Virus record (IMG/VR): IMGVR_UViG_3300045240_000042
Coordinates: 1 to 20,232 of that record
Reading direction: 5' to 3' (one strand)
Length of the DNA: 20,232 nt
DNA from: a virus
Shown here in pieces: positions 13,264 to 18,664 of the stretch (the first letter of the stretch is position 1; each line of letters begins with the position of its first letter). Under the pieces are notes generated by a model. That model was not told where the DNA came from, did not search any database, and worked only from the letters and a program-made list of their open reading frames with translations. Both the position numbers and the translations under genes were made by a program.

Positions 13264-13536
13264 TCACGTGCAGGGGTTTTCCAGGCCGGCCCCCGCGCCT
13301 GGCTCGGAGGCAGCGTCGGGGGAGTCACGGGCTGCGGCCCCCGCCCGGCCTGGAAGCTTGTAACACCAGTTCGAATCCGCTAGGCGCTTTGGGCACGTCG
13401 TGTAATGCTCATTCCAAGCCTCGAAGTTCCATCCCCAGGGCTTGCCGACTGGGTGCTCTGCACACCCGCAGCACCACTGACCGACGCAAGCTGCGTCGAG
13501 GTACTCGTGCCGCTCGATCCCCGGCTCGTCGCTCAC
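13264..13536 (-). CDS. Cys/Trp-rich protein with element copy 1 in its frame
   Basis: The protein has 90 residues from GTG 13536. The GTG overlaps the stop (GTGA) of the frame through element copy 2. Residues 1-50 look like a zinc-binding unit: YLDAACVGQWCCGCAEHPVG with cysteines at 17, 22, 23 and 25, then HYTTCPKR with a further cysteine. At KRLADSNWCYKLPGR the frame passes through copy 1 of the repeated element, giving the peptide RLADSNW. The last 30 residues are Ala/Gly/Pro-rich and without pattern (AAARDSPDAASEPGAGAG), so the natural end may differ. No family is recognised. Confidence 0.5.
   Translation of the reverse strand: MSDEPGIERHEYLDAACVGQWCCGCAEHPVGKPWGWNFEAWNEHYTTCPKRLADSNWCYKLPGRAGAAARDSPDAASEPGAGAGLENPCT
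13361..13387 (-). repeat. 27-bp element, copy 1
   Basis: The core GTTCGAATCCGCTAGGCG lies at 13369-13386, preceded by TAACACCA. It matches copy 2 at 20 of 21 core positions. It lies within the frame of the 90-aa gene, read as RLADSNW on the minus strand. Confidence 0.7.
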
Positions 13537-13541
13537 GGCCG

Positions 13542-13568
13542 TTTACACCAGTTCGACTCCGCTAACCT
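13542..13568 (+). promoter_or_regulatory. Possible leaderless promoter formed by element copy 2
   Basis: TTTACA (13542-13547) and TAACCT (13563-13568) look like -35 and -10 boxes, though with a short 15-base spacer. TAACCT lies 7 bases before GTG 13576, the distance seen in leaderless actinobacterial mRNAs. Most other copies of the element read TAGGCG where this one has TAACCT, so only this copy carries a good -10 box. The short spacing keeps confidence low. Confidence 0.35.
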
Positions 13569-13569
13569 T
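13543..13569 (-). repeat. 27-bp element, copy 2
   Basis: The core GTTCGACTCCGCTAACC is at 13551-13567. It precedes the plus-strand zinc-ribbon gene and, read on the minus strand, gives RLAESNWCKRP, whose stop overlaps the start of the 90-aa gene. The CGC-to-AGG and CTA-to-TTA changes relative to other copies keep Arg and Leu. Confidence 0.7.
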
Positions 13570-13575
13570 GGCTGT

Positions 13576-13740
13576 GTGGACGATCCGAAGCTCGCGTATC
13601 TCCGCGATGACGCTCCGTACGTCGTGTGCTCCTCATGCGGGCGTAGTAGCTGGGCGGGGCCAGCAGGCTCGACATGCGGGATGCCACAGCCGGACGGCAC
13701 GAAGTGCGAAGGCGTCTTCAGCCTTCTCCGACGCCCATAG
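13576..13740 (+). CDS. Small zinc-ribbon protein on the plus strand, framed by element copies
   Basis: The protein has 54 residues from GTG 13576 (VDDPKLAYLRDDAPYVV). Cysteines are arranged as YVVCSSCGRSSWAG, then STCGMPQPDGTKCEGVF, a typical four-cysteine zinc ribbon (CxxC, then C and C). This meaningful pattern is why I take the plus strand as coding; the minus-strand frame through the same bases is a plain antisense reading. Between the leftmost element (copy 2) and the rightmost (copy 3) there is nothing except this gene; its TAG is the first three bases of copy 3. It is the only plus-strand gene between 12.4 and 18.7 kb. Function unknown; regulation or RNA/DNA binding is typical for such ribbons. 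Confidence 0.6.
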   Translation: MDDPKLAYLRDDAPYVVCSSCGRSSWAGPAGSTCGMPQPDGTKCEGVFSLLRRP

Positions 13741-13764
13741 CACCAATACGAATCCGCTAGGCGC
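13738..13764 (-). repeat. 27-bp element, copy 3
   Basis: It contains CACCAATACGAATCCGCTAG at 13741-13760 followed by GCGC. It holds two stop codons of convergent genes: TAG (13738-13740) of the plus-strand ribbon gene and CTA (13757-13759) of the methyltransferase-like gene on the minus strand. It reads RLADSYW on the minus strand. Confidence 0.68.
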
Positions 13765-14392
13765 ACGCCGCCACCCCAGCCGTGCGGGCCATCTCGAGCA
13801 GGACGTCACGGAACGCCGGCGGGCTAGTCGCGGTCAGACCGTGATGACCGCCGCGATGCTGGCTATTCAGCCACTGCTCCTGTCGACCTTGGAAGCGATC
13901 CCGCCAGGTCGCGATAGTCCAATCCCCACCCCGAACCTCGCGGTTCAAGTCGCGGCCCCAGCGAAGCTCAGGCAGCTCTACTCCATAGGCGTAGAGCCAC
14001 GTCCCTTTCTTGATCGGCAACCCGTAGCGTCCCTGTTCGACGTAGCAGGATGCACCGCCGTCAAGACCGAGCGTCCAGCCTCCGTCCCAGATCGGCTTCG
14101 GCAGCCCGTAGCAGGCCCACGCCGCGCTATAGGCCGGATGCTCGAGGACGCCGCCGTAGGTGCGTACAGCCTTGAGTGCCGAGGCGAAGCAGCCTTCATC
14201 GGCGCCGCGTTTGTAGCCGAACCTCGCCTCGGTGAACCCGGCAAGCATCGACCAGCGGGCGCACGGCGGGTGCGCCACCACCGGCCACGGCCCCGCATAC
14301 AGCCGCGCATCACGCGCCTCGTCCCACACCTCGACGCCGGGGAGGCCCGCGTAGACGCCGTTCGGATCGACGTACAAGGCGGCGACGGTCAC
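13757..14392 (-). CDS. Cytosine-C5-methyltransferase-like phage protein
   Basis: The protein has 211 residues from GTG 14392, which overlaps the stop of the 45-aa gene (GTGA). The pattern belongs to a common phage family: VVAHPPCARWSMLAGF at residues 38-53, DEGCFASALKAVRTYGGVLEHPAYSAAW at 75-103 and YVEQGRYGLPIKKGTWLYAYG later. The HPPC motif at 41-44 resembles motif IV (PC) of DNA cytosine methyltransferases, where Cys attacks the base. The classic motif I for S-adenosylmethionine and a target recognition domain are not visible, and the protein is shorter than full enzymes (300 or more residues). So it could be a degenerate methyltransferase or an unrelated base-modifying enzyme. The Cys is preserved. 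Confidence 0.62.
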   Translation of the reverse strand: MTVAALYVDPNGVYAGLPGVEVWDEARDARLYAGPWPVVAHPPCARWSMLAGFTEARFGYKRGADEGCFASALKAVRTYGGVLEHPAYSAAWACYGLPKPIWDGGWTLGLDGGASCYVEQGRYGLPIKKGTWLYAYGVELPELRWGRDLNREVRGGDWTIATWRDRFQGRQEQWLNSQHRGGHHGLTATSPPAFRDVLLEMARTAGVAACA

Positions 14393-14526
14393 GCTTCCCG
14401 CCTTGAACGCTCGTTCTGTTCCGGAAGGTTCTCGGCGGGGAGGGGTCGGTTTATCTCGGCGTCCCGGTACCCGGTGGCCTCCCCGCCAAGCCGTTTACGC
14501 TCGTTCTGATCCGCTAGGCGGGTCAT
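14389..14526 (-). CDS. 45-aa protein containing two element copies
   Basis: The protein has 45 residues from ATG 14526. The start overlaps the stop of the membrane peptide gene (ATGA) and the stop overlaps the start of the methyltransferase-like gene (GTGA). It has an internal repeat: TRLADQNERKRL near the N-terminus and LPEQNERSRREA at the C-terminus, encoded by element copies 4 and 5. Between them lies an inverted repeat (14434-14487) encoding GGEATGYRDAEINRPLPAEN. It is hydrophilic and helical, without motifs. The fully overlapped context argues that it is translated; its function may be to carry ribosomes over the element. Confidence 0.5.
   Translation of the reverse strand: MTRLADQNERKRLGGEATGYRDAEINRPLPAENLPEQNERSRREA
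14405..14431 (-). repeat. 27-bp element, copy 5 (degenerate)
   Basis: It contains ACGCTCGTTCTG (14407-14418), identical to copy 4, then TTCCGGAAGG in place of ATCCGCTAGG. On the minus strand it reads LPEQNER and leads to a stop that overlaps the start of the methyltransferase-like gene. Confidence 0.55.
14434..14487. repeat. 10-bp inverted repeat between element copies 4 and 5
   Basis: GGCGGGGAGG (14434-14443) and CCTCCCCGCC (14478-14487) pair perfectly with a 34-base loop. The stem lies between two direct element copies, all within the 45-aa gene. On the minus strand it would form an RNA hairpin in front of the methyltransferase-like start. A pairing in single-stranded DNA, as at some recombination sites, is also possible. 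Confidence 0.5.
14495..14521 (-). repeat. 27-bp element, copy 4
   Basis: It reads ACGCTCGTTCTGATCC (14497-14512) followed by GCTAGGCGG. It begins CCGTTTAC just outside, as copy 2 does. It encodes RLADQNER on the minus strand, at the N-terminus of the 45-aa protein. Confidence 0.68.
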
Positions 14527-14603
14527 GAGTAGATCCACCACCAGAACACAGCCGCAGCGCAGACCGCGATAACAACGCCTGCAAGCACCATGAAGCCGAT
14601 CAC
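14523..14603 (-). CDS. 26-aa single-span membrane peptide
   Basis: GTG 14603 overlaps the stop of the acetyltransferase-like gene (GTGA), and the TGA overlaps the ATG of the 45-aa gene (ATGA). The peptide is one hydrophobic helix, MIGFMVLAGVVIAVCAAAVF followed by WWWIYS. The run of three Trp is unusual and would sit at the membrane interface. A small phage membrane peptide might affect lysis or the host membrane, but it lies far from any proven lysis gene except the endolysin 1.3 kb downstream. The two overlaps and the hydrophobic helix support translation. Confidence 0.52.
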   Translation of the reverse strand: MIGFMVLAGVVIAVCAAAVFWWWIYS

Positions 14604-15052
14604 GCCACGACCTCCCAGAGTTGCCGCTGCGAACTCCGGTATGTCTTATTCGCACGGGGGCGAGAAGGCGCCGACCACCCGACACGCGCGGGCCGCTGAG
14701 CAATCACATGGAACCCAGACGCGCGGAGCGACGAGCCGCTCTCATCGGCCTGCGTGTAAGTGATGACGCGCCGGTAGCCGAGCGCGAACGCAGCCCGCTG
14801 GCAGGCGCCATAAAGCATCGAGCAGGCGTTCCGGGAACCGTCCGACGCGACCCGGTTCACCTCGATCGTCATCCCGTCGTCAAACGCTCGAGCGACAGGC
14901 CGACCCGCGATCGCGACGGCGCGTAGAACCCCGTCGCCGTCAGCTGCGCCGACGCAGAACTTCGCGCCGGGAACCGGGCGGTTGTGGCGGTGCCACGCGG
15001 CGCAATGCTCGTTCGCCTGGGCGAGCGTCACCGGGACGAGGTGCAGGCTCAT
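14600..15052 (-). CDS. XF1762-family acetyltransferase-like protein
   Basis: The protein has 150 residues from ATG 15052, with a GAGG site 8 bases upstream. It matches a phage family with GNAT-like architecture: LAQANEHCAAWHRHNRPVPG, AVAIAGRPVARAFDDGMTIE and a very conserved core VNRVASDGSRNACSMLYGAC, then ALGYRRVITYTQADESGSSL followed by GFHVIAQRPARVGWS. The VNR...DG...NACSxLYGA segment and GYxRVITYT are recognisable. Members probably transfer an acetyl or similar group from a CoA donor to an unknown target, perhaps DNA bases or host proteins; the reaction is not established. Upstream, element copy 6 separates it from the integrase. Its stop overlaps the start of the membrane peptide. Confidence 0.74.
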   Translation of the reverse strand: MSLHLVPVTLAQANEHCAAWHRHNRPVPGAKFCVGAADGDGVLRAVAIAGRPVARAFDDGMTIEVNRVASDGSRNACSMLYGACQRAAFALGYRRVITYTQADESGSSLRASGFHVIAQRPARVGWSAPSRPRANKTYRSSQRQLWEVVA

Positions 15053-15178
15053 GCCTTCGGCCTCGAAGCCTGGTTCTGTTCCGCTAGGCGGCTGCGTGCA
15101 GCGGTTTGGCGACTAACCTGGGAAGGTTGGCTCAAACACTTTGACGCCTTTAGATAACCGGTCGGAGCGCGCACGAGA
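15053..15178 (-). other. Integrase-acetyltransferase gap with element copy 6; possible attP region
   Basis: This gap of 126 bases follows the integrase, where attP often lies. It holds a 5-bp inverted repeat AACCT/AGGTT around GGGA (15115-15128) and element copy 6. A 28-codon frame from TTG 15135 runs through the element, ending RLAEQNQASRPKA, with its stop overlapping the ATG at 15052. Its ribosome site is weak (AAAGG 11 bases away). No tRNA-like stretch is present. An attP core cannot be named without the bacterial side. Confidence 0.35.
15065..15091 (-). repeat. 27-bp element, copy 6
   Basis: It contains GGTTCTGTTCCGCTAGGCGG at 15072-15091. It reads RLAEQNQ on the minus strand, leading to a stop that overlaps the start of the acetyltransferase-like gene. 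It is the copy closest to the integrase gene. Confidence 0.68.
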
Positions 15179-16156
15179 CTATGAGCGGGTTCCAGCGTCG
15201 GAGCTGTGGGAACTTTGGATTCGCTCCTCGATTTCGCGCATCGCCTCACGGCGCGCGCCCTTGTTCCGGTGGTGGTAGATGTCGCGAGTCGTGCGGATCG
15301 ACTCGTGCCCCAGCCAGTCCTGCACGTAGCCCTCGTCGATCCCCGCCTCGAGCCAGAAGGTCGCGAACGAATGCCGCGTCGTGTGCGGCTTGCGGTACTC
15401 CACCCCCGCGGCCTCGAGCGCCAGCCGCCACCAGCGAGCGAACGTCGAGGTCGGCACCGGCGTCGCACGCCGCGTCAGATGCCCACCGCCCGGATGGGAG
15501 GCCCAGAAGTGATCGTCCGGGCCGAGCCCGTCGGTCAGGATCAGCTCATGGAAGGCGCCGGCCGCGGCCTGGGTCAGGTCGACCAAGCGCTCCTTGCCGC
15601 CCTTCGCGCCCTCCCGCACCAGCAGCTCCTCCTGGTCGAAGTCGACCCGCCGGACGGTCAGCTCGCGGGCCTCCTGGTTGCGGATCCCGGTCTCGATCAG
15701 GATCGTCATCAGCTCGCCGTCGGGGTACGGCAGCGCCTTGAGCGCGTGCCGCTCGATCTCGGTGAACACGTCGATGTTCCGGTTCGGCTTGTAGCGGATG
15801 TCGGGCAGCCACTCGGCCGGGTTCTCCTTCAACCGGCGGGTCTTGTAGCCCCAGCGGAACCATTGGTTCAGCGGGGCCTTGTAGATGTGGCGTGACTTGT
15901 CGGGCGCCGTCGCGAGCACCGCGAGCAGGTCGGCGTCGGTGAACTCGTCGAACCGCTTCTCCGGGTAGGCCATGAGCAGCCGGGCGGCGTTCCGCTCGTA
16001 CGCCTCGAGGGTCCTCGGGCGCTTGTTCGCGACCTTCATGTACTCGAGCCAGGCGAGCAGGTCGGGCCACGCTTTCGCACTGTGGTGTTTCGCGTTGTAG
16101 ATCATGACGCCGGACGGTAACCGCAAACCGCCGCGGGCAAGCGTGAGCGTGCTCAC
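15179..16156 (-). CDS. int: Tyrosine recombinase (phage integrase)
   Basis: The protein has 325 residues from GTG 16156, which overlaps the stop of the nuclease gene (GTGA). The N-terminal SAM-like domain is at about 28-115 (WPDLLAWLEYMKVANKRPRT, LNQWFRWGYKTRRLKENPAE). The catalytic domain holds every expected residue: Arg159 in LIETGIRNQEAREL, Lys188 in GAKGGKER, His258 and Arg261 in KPHTTRHSF, His284 in WLGHESI, and Tyr294 as nucleophile in RDIYHH. The arm-type N-terminal domain of lambda integrase is short or absent. It should carry out site-specific integration and excision through a DNA-tyrosine bond. It has no integron-type insertion near the third catalytic patch. Co-transcription with the ERF and nuclease genes is unusual. 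Confidence 0.92.
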   Translation of the reverse strand: MSTLTLARGGLRLPSGVMIYNAKHHSAKAWPDLLAWLEYMKVANKRPRTLEAYERNAARLLMAYPEKRFDEFTDADLLAVLATAPDKSRHIYKAPLNQWFRWGYKTRRLKENPAEWLPDIRYKPNRNIDVFTEIERHALKALPYPDGELMTILIETGIRNQEARELTVRRVDFDQEELLVREGAKGGKERLVDLTQAAAGAFHELILTDGLGPDDHFWASHPGGGHLTRRATPVPTSTFARWWRLALEAAGVEYRKPHTTRHSFATFWLEAGIDEGYVQDWLGHESIRTTRDIYHHRNKGARREAMREIEERIQSSHSSDAGTRS

Positions 16157-17262
16157 GCGATCACCTCCGTGGCGCGCTCGAGCTGGGCTTGCAGCCAGGC
16201 GACATGCTCGGCGAGCGGCCGGGACTTCATGTTCGAGTCGATCGCCGCGACCACGGTCGGCAAGGAGCCGCGCTTGTCGCCGATGTCGAGGAGGGTGCGG
16301 GTCAGAGCGAGGCGCTCCTCTTCGAGCGCGGCCGGCGTGGCCGTGACCCCGGCGAGCGTGTCACTGAACCCGGGCAGCGCTAGGTCGGCCACTGGCACGG
16401 AGCCTTCCCACCATGAGCACTCGGGCCGGAACCCGCACATGTCGCAGACCGGCATGTTCCACGCCATCGTCCCGATCGCGTCCGGCCACGGCTCGTCCGG
16501 CCCGCGCTCGTTCCACAACGAGAGCAACGTCCGGGCGCGCGACGCGATGATGCGTTCCGCCTGCCCCGCCATCGAAGCGAGCCACGGCCGCAGCTCGAGC
16601 CCCGGCACCTCCAGCGGCGTGTAGACGGCAGGCCGAGCGGTGCGGGTCGAGATGTGGAGCTCGACCGGCCGGGAGCGGGCGAGCCCGTACCCGAGCACCT
16701 GAAACCTGTAGTGCGGCGGGATCGTCTTCGATGACCCTCGTGCCGTCTTCCGCTCGATCGTGTACGCCTCGGTCGAGACGTCGATGTAACCGATGAACGG
16801 CACCGGCACACCGGGGATGTCGAGCGAGAAGCGCTCCTCGGTCGCGGTCGGCTGCACCCTCGGGGAGACCTGCTGGTGGTAGTGCGCCACGAGCGCGACG
16901 CCCTGATCCTTGATCTTCGCGGGGTCGTCGTCACGCCAGTCGATCTCCGAGGCGCCGCCGTTCTTCTCCACTTCCTCGTCGAGGATCGTCGCGAACGCCT
17001 CCTTCACCTCGGCGACCGGGGCGTCCTCGTGGCTCACGATCTTCTGGTTGAAGTTCGCCTCCGCGTGAGCGCGCCCGTCCGAGGTGCCCCACAGCATCGC
17101 GCCCGAGGGCGCCTCCTTCTTCCCGAGCACGTAGCGCTGCCGGTACTGCTCCGGGCAGCGCTCGAGCATTGACAGCGACGAGGCGCTCAGGTGGTCCGGG
17201 AGCCCGGACGGCCACGCGAGCGTGGGCGCCTCACTCGGGAACAGCTGCTCGAGGATGCTCAC
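16153..17262 (-). CDS. Cas4/RecB-like PD-(D/E)XK exonuclease with Fe-S cysteines
   Basis: The protein has 369 residues from GTG 17262, overlapping the ERF stop (GTGA). The N-terminus has LSASSLSMLERCPEQYRQRY with Cys36, as in the cluster-binding helix of RecB/Cas4 enzymes. The nuclease core includes VPFIGYIDV with Asp161, TIERKTA with Glu170 and Lys172, and HYRFQVLGYG with Gln188. Three more cysteines at 273, 276 and 282 (VCDMCGFRPEC) would complete a four-cysteine [4Fe-4S] site with Cys36. It probably degrades one strand of DNA ends to expose single strands for the ERF protein. The C-terminal 70 residues are an added helical domain (EEERLALTRTLLDIGDKR). No Walker A box is present, so it is not a helicase. 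Confidence 0.84.
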   Translation of the reverse strand: MSILEQLFPSEAPTLAWPSGLPDHLSASSLSMLERCPEQYRQRYVLGKKEAPSGAMLWGTSDGRAHAEANFNQKIVSHEDAPVAEVKEAFATILDEEVEKNGGASEIDWRDDDPAKIKDQGVALVAHYHQQVSPRVQPTATEERFSLDIPGVPVPFIGYIDVSTEAYTIERKTARGSSKTIPPHYRFQVLGYGLARSRPVELHISTRTARPAVYTPLEVPGLELRPWLASMAGQAERIIASRARTLLSLWNERGPDEPWPDAIGTMAWNMPVCDMCGFRPECSWWEGSVPVADLALPGFSDTLAGVTATPAALEEERLALTRTLLDIGDKRGSLPTVVAAIDSNMKSRPLAEHVAWLQAQLERATEVIA

Positions 17263-17858
17263 GACTCCTCCTCGCCAGCGGCCTTCTTCAGCCGGGTGAT
17301 GAACTCGGCGGCCTGCTCCTTCGTCAGCTTCGTCGTGATCTGGGTGCCGTACACCCTCTGCATCCCAGCGCGAAGCTCTGACTCGGTGACGCCGAACTCC
17401 TTCTCCATCTTCGCGATCAGCCGGTGGATGTGGTCCTTCTGCGCCTTTGTCGCGAGCACCTCGGCGGGACCCGTCGAAGCGGCGTTCCCGTCGTCGTCCT
17501 CCTGCTCGCTGATTCCGAGCAAAGCAGCCCAGGCGTAGCGGCGGGCGTAGGTGAGCGCCGCCCCGAGCTTCTGCATGTCGCTGCCCGAGAGAATCAAGGG
17601 CATCGTGTCGGTCGCCGACTCGCCGCTCGAGTGGTAGATCGTGGTCGCGAGCGCCGGGACACCGTCGATGTGGGTGGGTGCCTGCGTGATCGCGAGGCCG
17701 TGCCTGTTCAGGACCGGCCGTGTGCGCGCGATCAGGTTGTCGAGCGTGACGAACTTCGAGTGGAAGTGGGGGTTGACACCGTCGGCTTCGACCTTCGGCA
17801 TCTCGCTCTGGGCGGCGACCAAGGCGGCGGCGAGCGAGCCGGTTCCGTTCTCGCTCAT
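17259..17858 (-). CDS. ERF-family single-strand annealing protein
   Basis: The protein has 199 residues from ATG 17858, which overlaps the stop of the 46-aa gene (ATGA). The N-terminal core fits the ERF recombinase pattern: MPKVEADGVNPHFHSKFVTL at 20-39, RPVLNRHGLAITQAP at 47-61, a TTIYHSSGE strand pair and GAALTYARRYAWAALLGI at 99-116, where YARRY is the most conserved element. An acidic DDDG loop follows. The C-terminus (KAQKDHIHRLIAKMEKEFGV, LTKEQAAEFITRLKKAAG) is a helical domain found in many members. It should pair complementary single strands made by the nuclease encoded next to it, for recombination or genome circularisation. It forms an exonuclease-annealase pair. Confidence 0.86.
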   Translation of the reverse strand: MSENGTGSLAAALVAAQSEMPKVEADGVNPHFHSKFVTLDNLIARTRPVLNRHGLAITQAPTHIDGVPALATTIYHSSGESATDTMPLILSGSDMQKLGAALTYARRYAWAALLGISEQEDDDGNAASTGPAEVLATKAQKDHIHRLIAKMEKEFGVTESELRAGMQRVYGTQITTKLTKEQAAEFITRLKKAAGEEES

Positions 17859-17995
17859 GGCCGGCCTCCGAAGAACCGCTCCCACAGTTCTCGGTCGCGC
17901 TCGTCCTGCTTGCGCTCCCACTCGTGCGCGATCGGGACGGAGCCAACCAGGAGGACCGCCAGGATGAACAGGCCCCAGTACAGCCAGTCGTTCAT
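17855..17995 (-). CDS. Small single-span membrane protein
   Basis: The protein has 46 residues from ATG 17995 with GAGGAGAGAG upstream. The start overlaps the preceding stop (TAATG) and the end overlaps the ERF start (ATGA). It reads MNDWLYWGLFILAVLLVGSV, one hydrophobic helix, then IAHEWERKQDERDRELWERF, a highly charged helix, and FGGRP. Small spans joined to a charged helix are common in phages. Its role next to recombination genes is unknown. Confidence 0.62.
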   Translation of the reverse strand: MNDWLYWGLFILAVLLVGSVPIAHEWERKQDERDRELWERFFGGRP

Positions 17996-18297
17996 TACTC
18001 TCTCTCCTCGTCTGGCCCGTGCGGTGCTCTTTGATCGGTGTGCCGTACGGGCCGGTCGTATTTCAGGGTCAGGTTCGCGCCGCAGACGTCGCAGTACGGC
18101 TCGCTCCAATCGAGCAGGCAGGCGCGGCAGAAGAAGGTGAGCGCGCCTTCCCGGGGCGAGGTGATGCGGGGAACCGGGCTGGGCGCGCTCGGCGATGCGC
18201 CGCCAGCCACAAGCCCCCCGTGGGAGGCCGACGACGCATCGCCCAGCTCGCCGTACGGCTCGTCGGGCGGGATCGGATACCAGGGCTCGGAGGTCAC
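17995..18297 (-). CDS. Zinc-ribbon protein with disordered N-terminus
   Basis: The protein has 100 residues from GTG 18297, overlapping the regulator stop (GTGA). The first 55 residues are Pro/Gly/Ser-rich (EPWYPIPPDEPYGELGDASS). A clear two-knuckle zinc ribbon follows, FFCRACLLDWSEPYCDVCGANL at 56-77, with CxxC and CxxC 11 residues apart. The end is basic and polar (KYDRPVRHTDQRAPHGPDEE). It probably binds zinc and contacts nucleic acid or another protein. Unrecognised family. Confidence 0.66.
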   Translation of the reverse strand: MTSEPWYPIPPDEPYGELGDASSASHGGLVAGGASPSAPSPVPRITSPREGALTFFCRACLLDWSEPYCDVCGANLTLKYDRPVRHTDQRAPHGPDEERE

Positions 18298-18617
18298 GCG
18301 AACCTCTGCGCCTTCATCTCAGCGCGGACGACGTCGCGGACGTGGACGCGCAGCAACTCGACCAGCGCGGAGGCGAGTTGTAGATCCTCCTCCTTGGCGT
18401 CGGGATCGATGGACTGCGGTTCGCGTCCCGTCGCCTCGGCGATCCGGGCGAGCATCGGCCTACCGGGCCTGTGCTCTCCGTGCTCGAGGCGAATCATGTG
18501 TCGCCGTGACGTTCCGATCTTGGCTGCTAGCCCTTCCTGGGACAGGCCCGCGCCGAGGCGGGCGTCCCTGATCCGGGCGCCGATCGCGACCCACTGGTTG
18601 TTTGAAGTAGCGCTCAT
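18294..18617 (-). CDS. XRE-family regulator, probable phage repressor
   Basis: The protein has 107 residues from ATG 18617. Residues 12-66 are a lambda-repressor-like helix-turn-helix: IGARIRDARLGAGLSQEGLA, AKIGTSRRHMIRLEHGEHRP and PMLARIAEATG. The C-terminal 40 residues (KEEDLQLASALVELLRVHVR) form helices for oligomerisation. It lacks the LexA-type self-cleavage domain. It leads the leftward operon and is divergent to the second HTH gene. The start fits a leaderless mRNA: a -10 box TACCCT ends 8 bases before the ATG and no ribosome site exists, like the repressor-maintenance transcripts of some phages. The palindromic operator at 18632-18643 lies in its promoter, so it likely controls itself. 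Repressor or Cro-type role cannot be told apart. Confidence 0.78.
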   Translation of the reverse strand: MSATSNNQWVAIGARIRDARLGAGLSQEGLAAKIGTSRRHMIRLEHGEHRPGRPMLARIAEATGREPQSIDPDAKEEDLQLASALVELLRVHVRDVVRAEMKAQRFA

Positions 18618-18625
18618 ACGTGACC

Positions 18626-18655
18626 AGGGTACGTCACGTGACGCTACGTTGTCAA
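18626..18655 (-). promoter_or_regulatory. Leftward leaderless promoter of the regulator operon
   Basis: On the minus strand TTGACA (18655-18650), an 18-base spacer and TACCCT (18631-18626) form a strong sigma-70 promoter. The ATG at 18617 comes 8 bases after the -10 box, so the mRNA should start at or near the first codon. The spacer contains the palindrome CGTCACGTGACG. Confidence 0.72.
18632..18643. promoter_or_regulatory. Operator palindrome in the leftward promoter
   Basis: CGTCACGTGACG is a perfect 12-bp palindrome lying in the spacer between -35 and -10 of the leftward promoter. A repressor here would block it directly. The 13-mer GTCACGTGACGCT (18633-18645) recurs exactly at 18698-18710 in front of the divergent gene. 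Confidence 0.65.
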
Positions 18656-18664
18656 GGAGTGTCC

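Noticed and set aside
13212-13328. A 38-codon frame (PTLPPSQARGPAWK...) ending at the endolysin start
   Set aside because: Its TGA overlaps the CTG neatly, but it has no ribosome site, overlaps the 90-aa gene by 65 bases and shows no motif. Kept only as a note in the endolysin entry.
13361-13387. tRNA T-arm or tRNA-derived attachment core (GTTCGAATC)
   Set aside because: The T-loop consensus matches, but flanking bases do not pair as a T-stem and no acceptor or CCA end follows; copies 4-6 lose the match.
13533-13766. A 77-codon minus-strand frame through element copies 3 and 2
   Set aside because: The plus strand of the same bases encodes a clean four-cysteine zinc ribbon. The minus frame looks like its antisense, although its tail (RLAESNWCKRP) with GTGA overlap shows the element pattern.
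13361-15091. CRISPR array or integron attC array
   Set aside because: Spacing is irregular (about 90 to 650 bases) and intervals hold genes, so it is not CRISPR. attC core bases and the IntI-type insertion in the integrase are not seen.
15049-15135. A 28-codon frame from TTG through element copy 6
   Set aside because: Start and ribosome site are weak. The overlap with the next ATG is suggestive, so it is described under the gap and the element.
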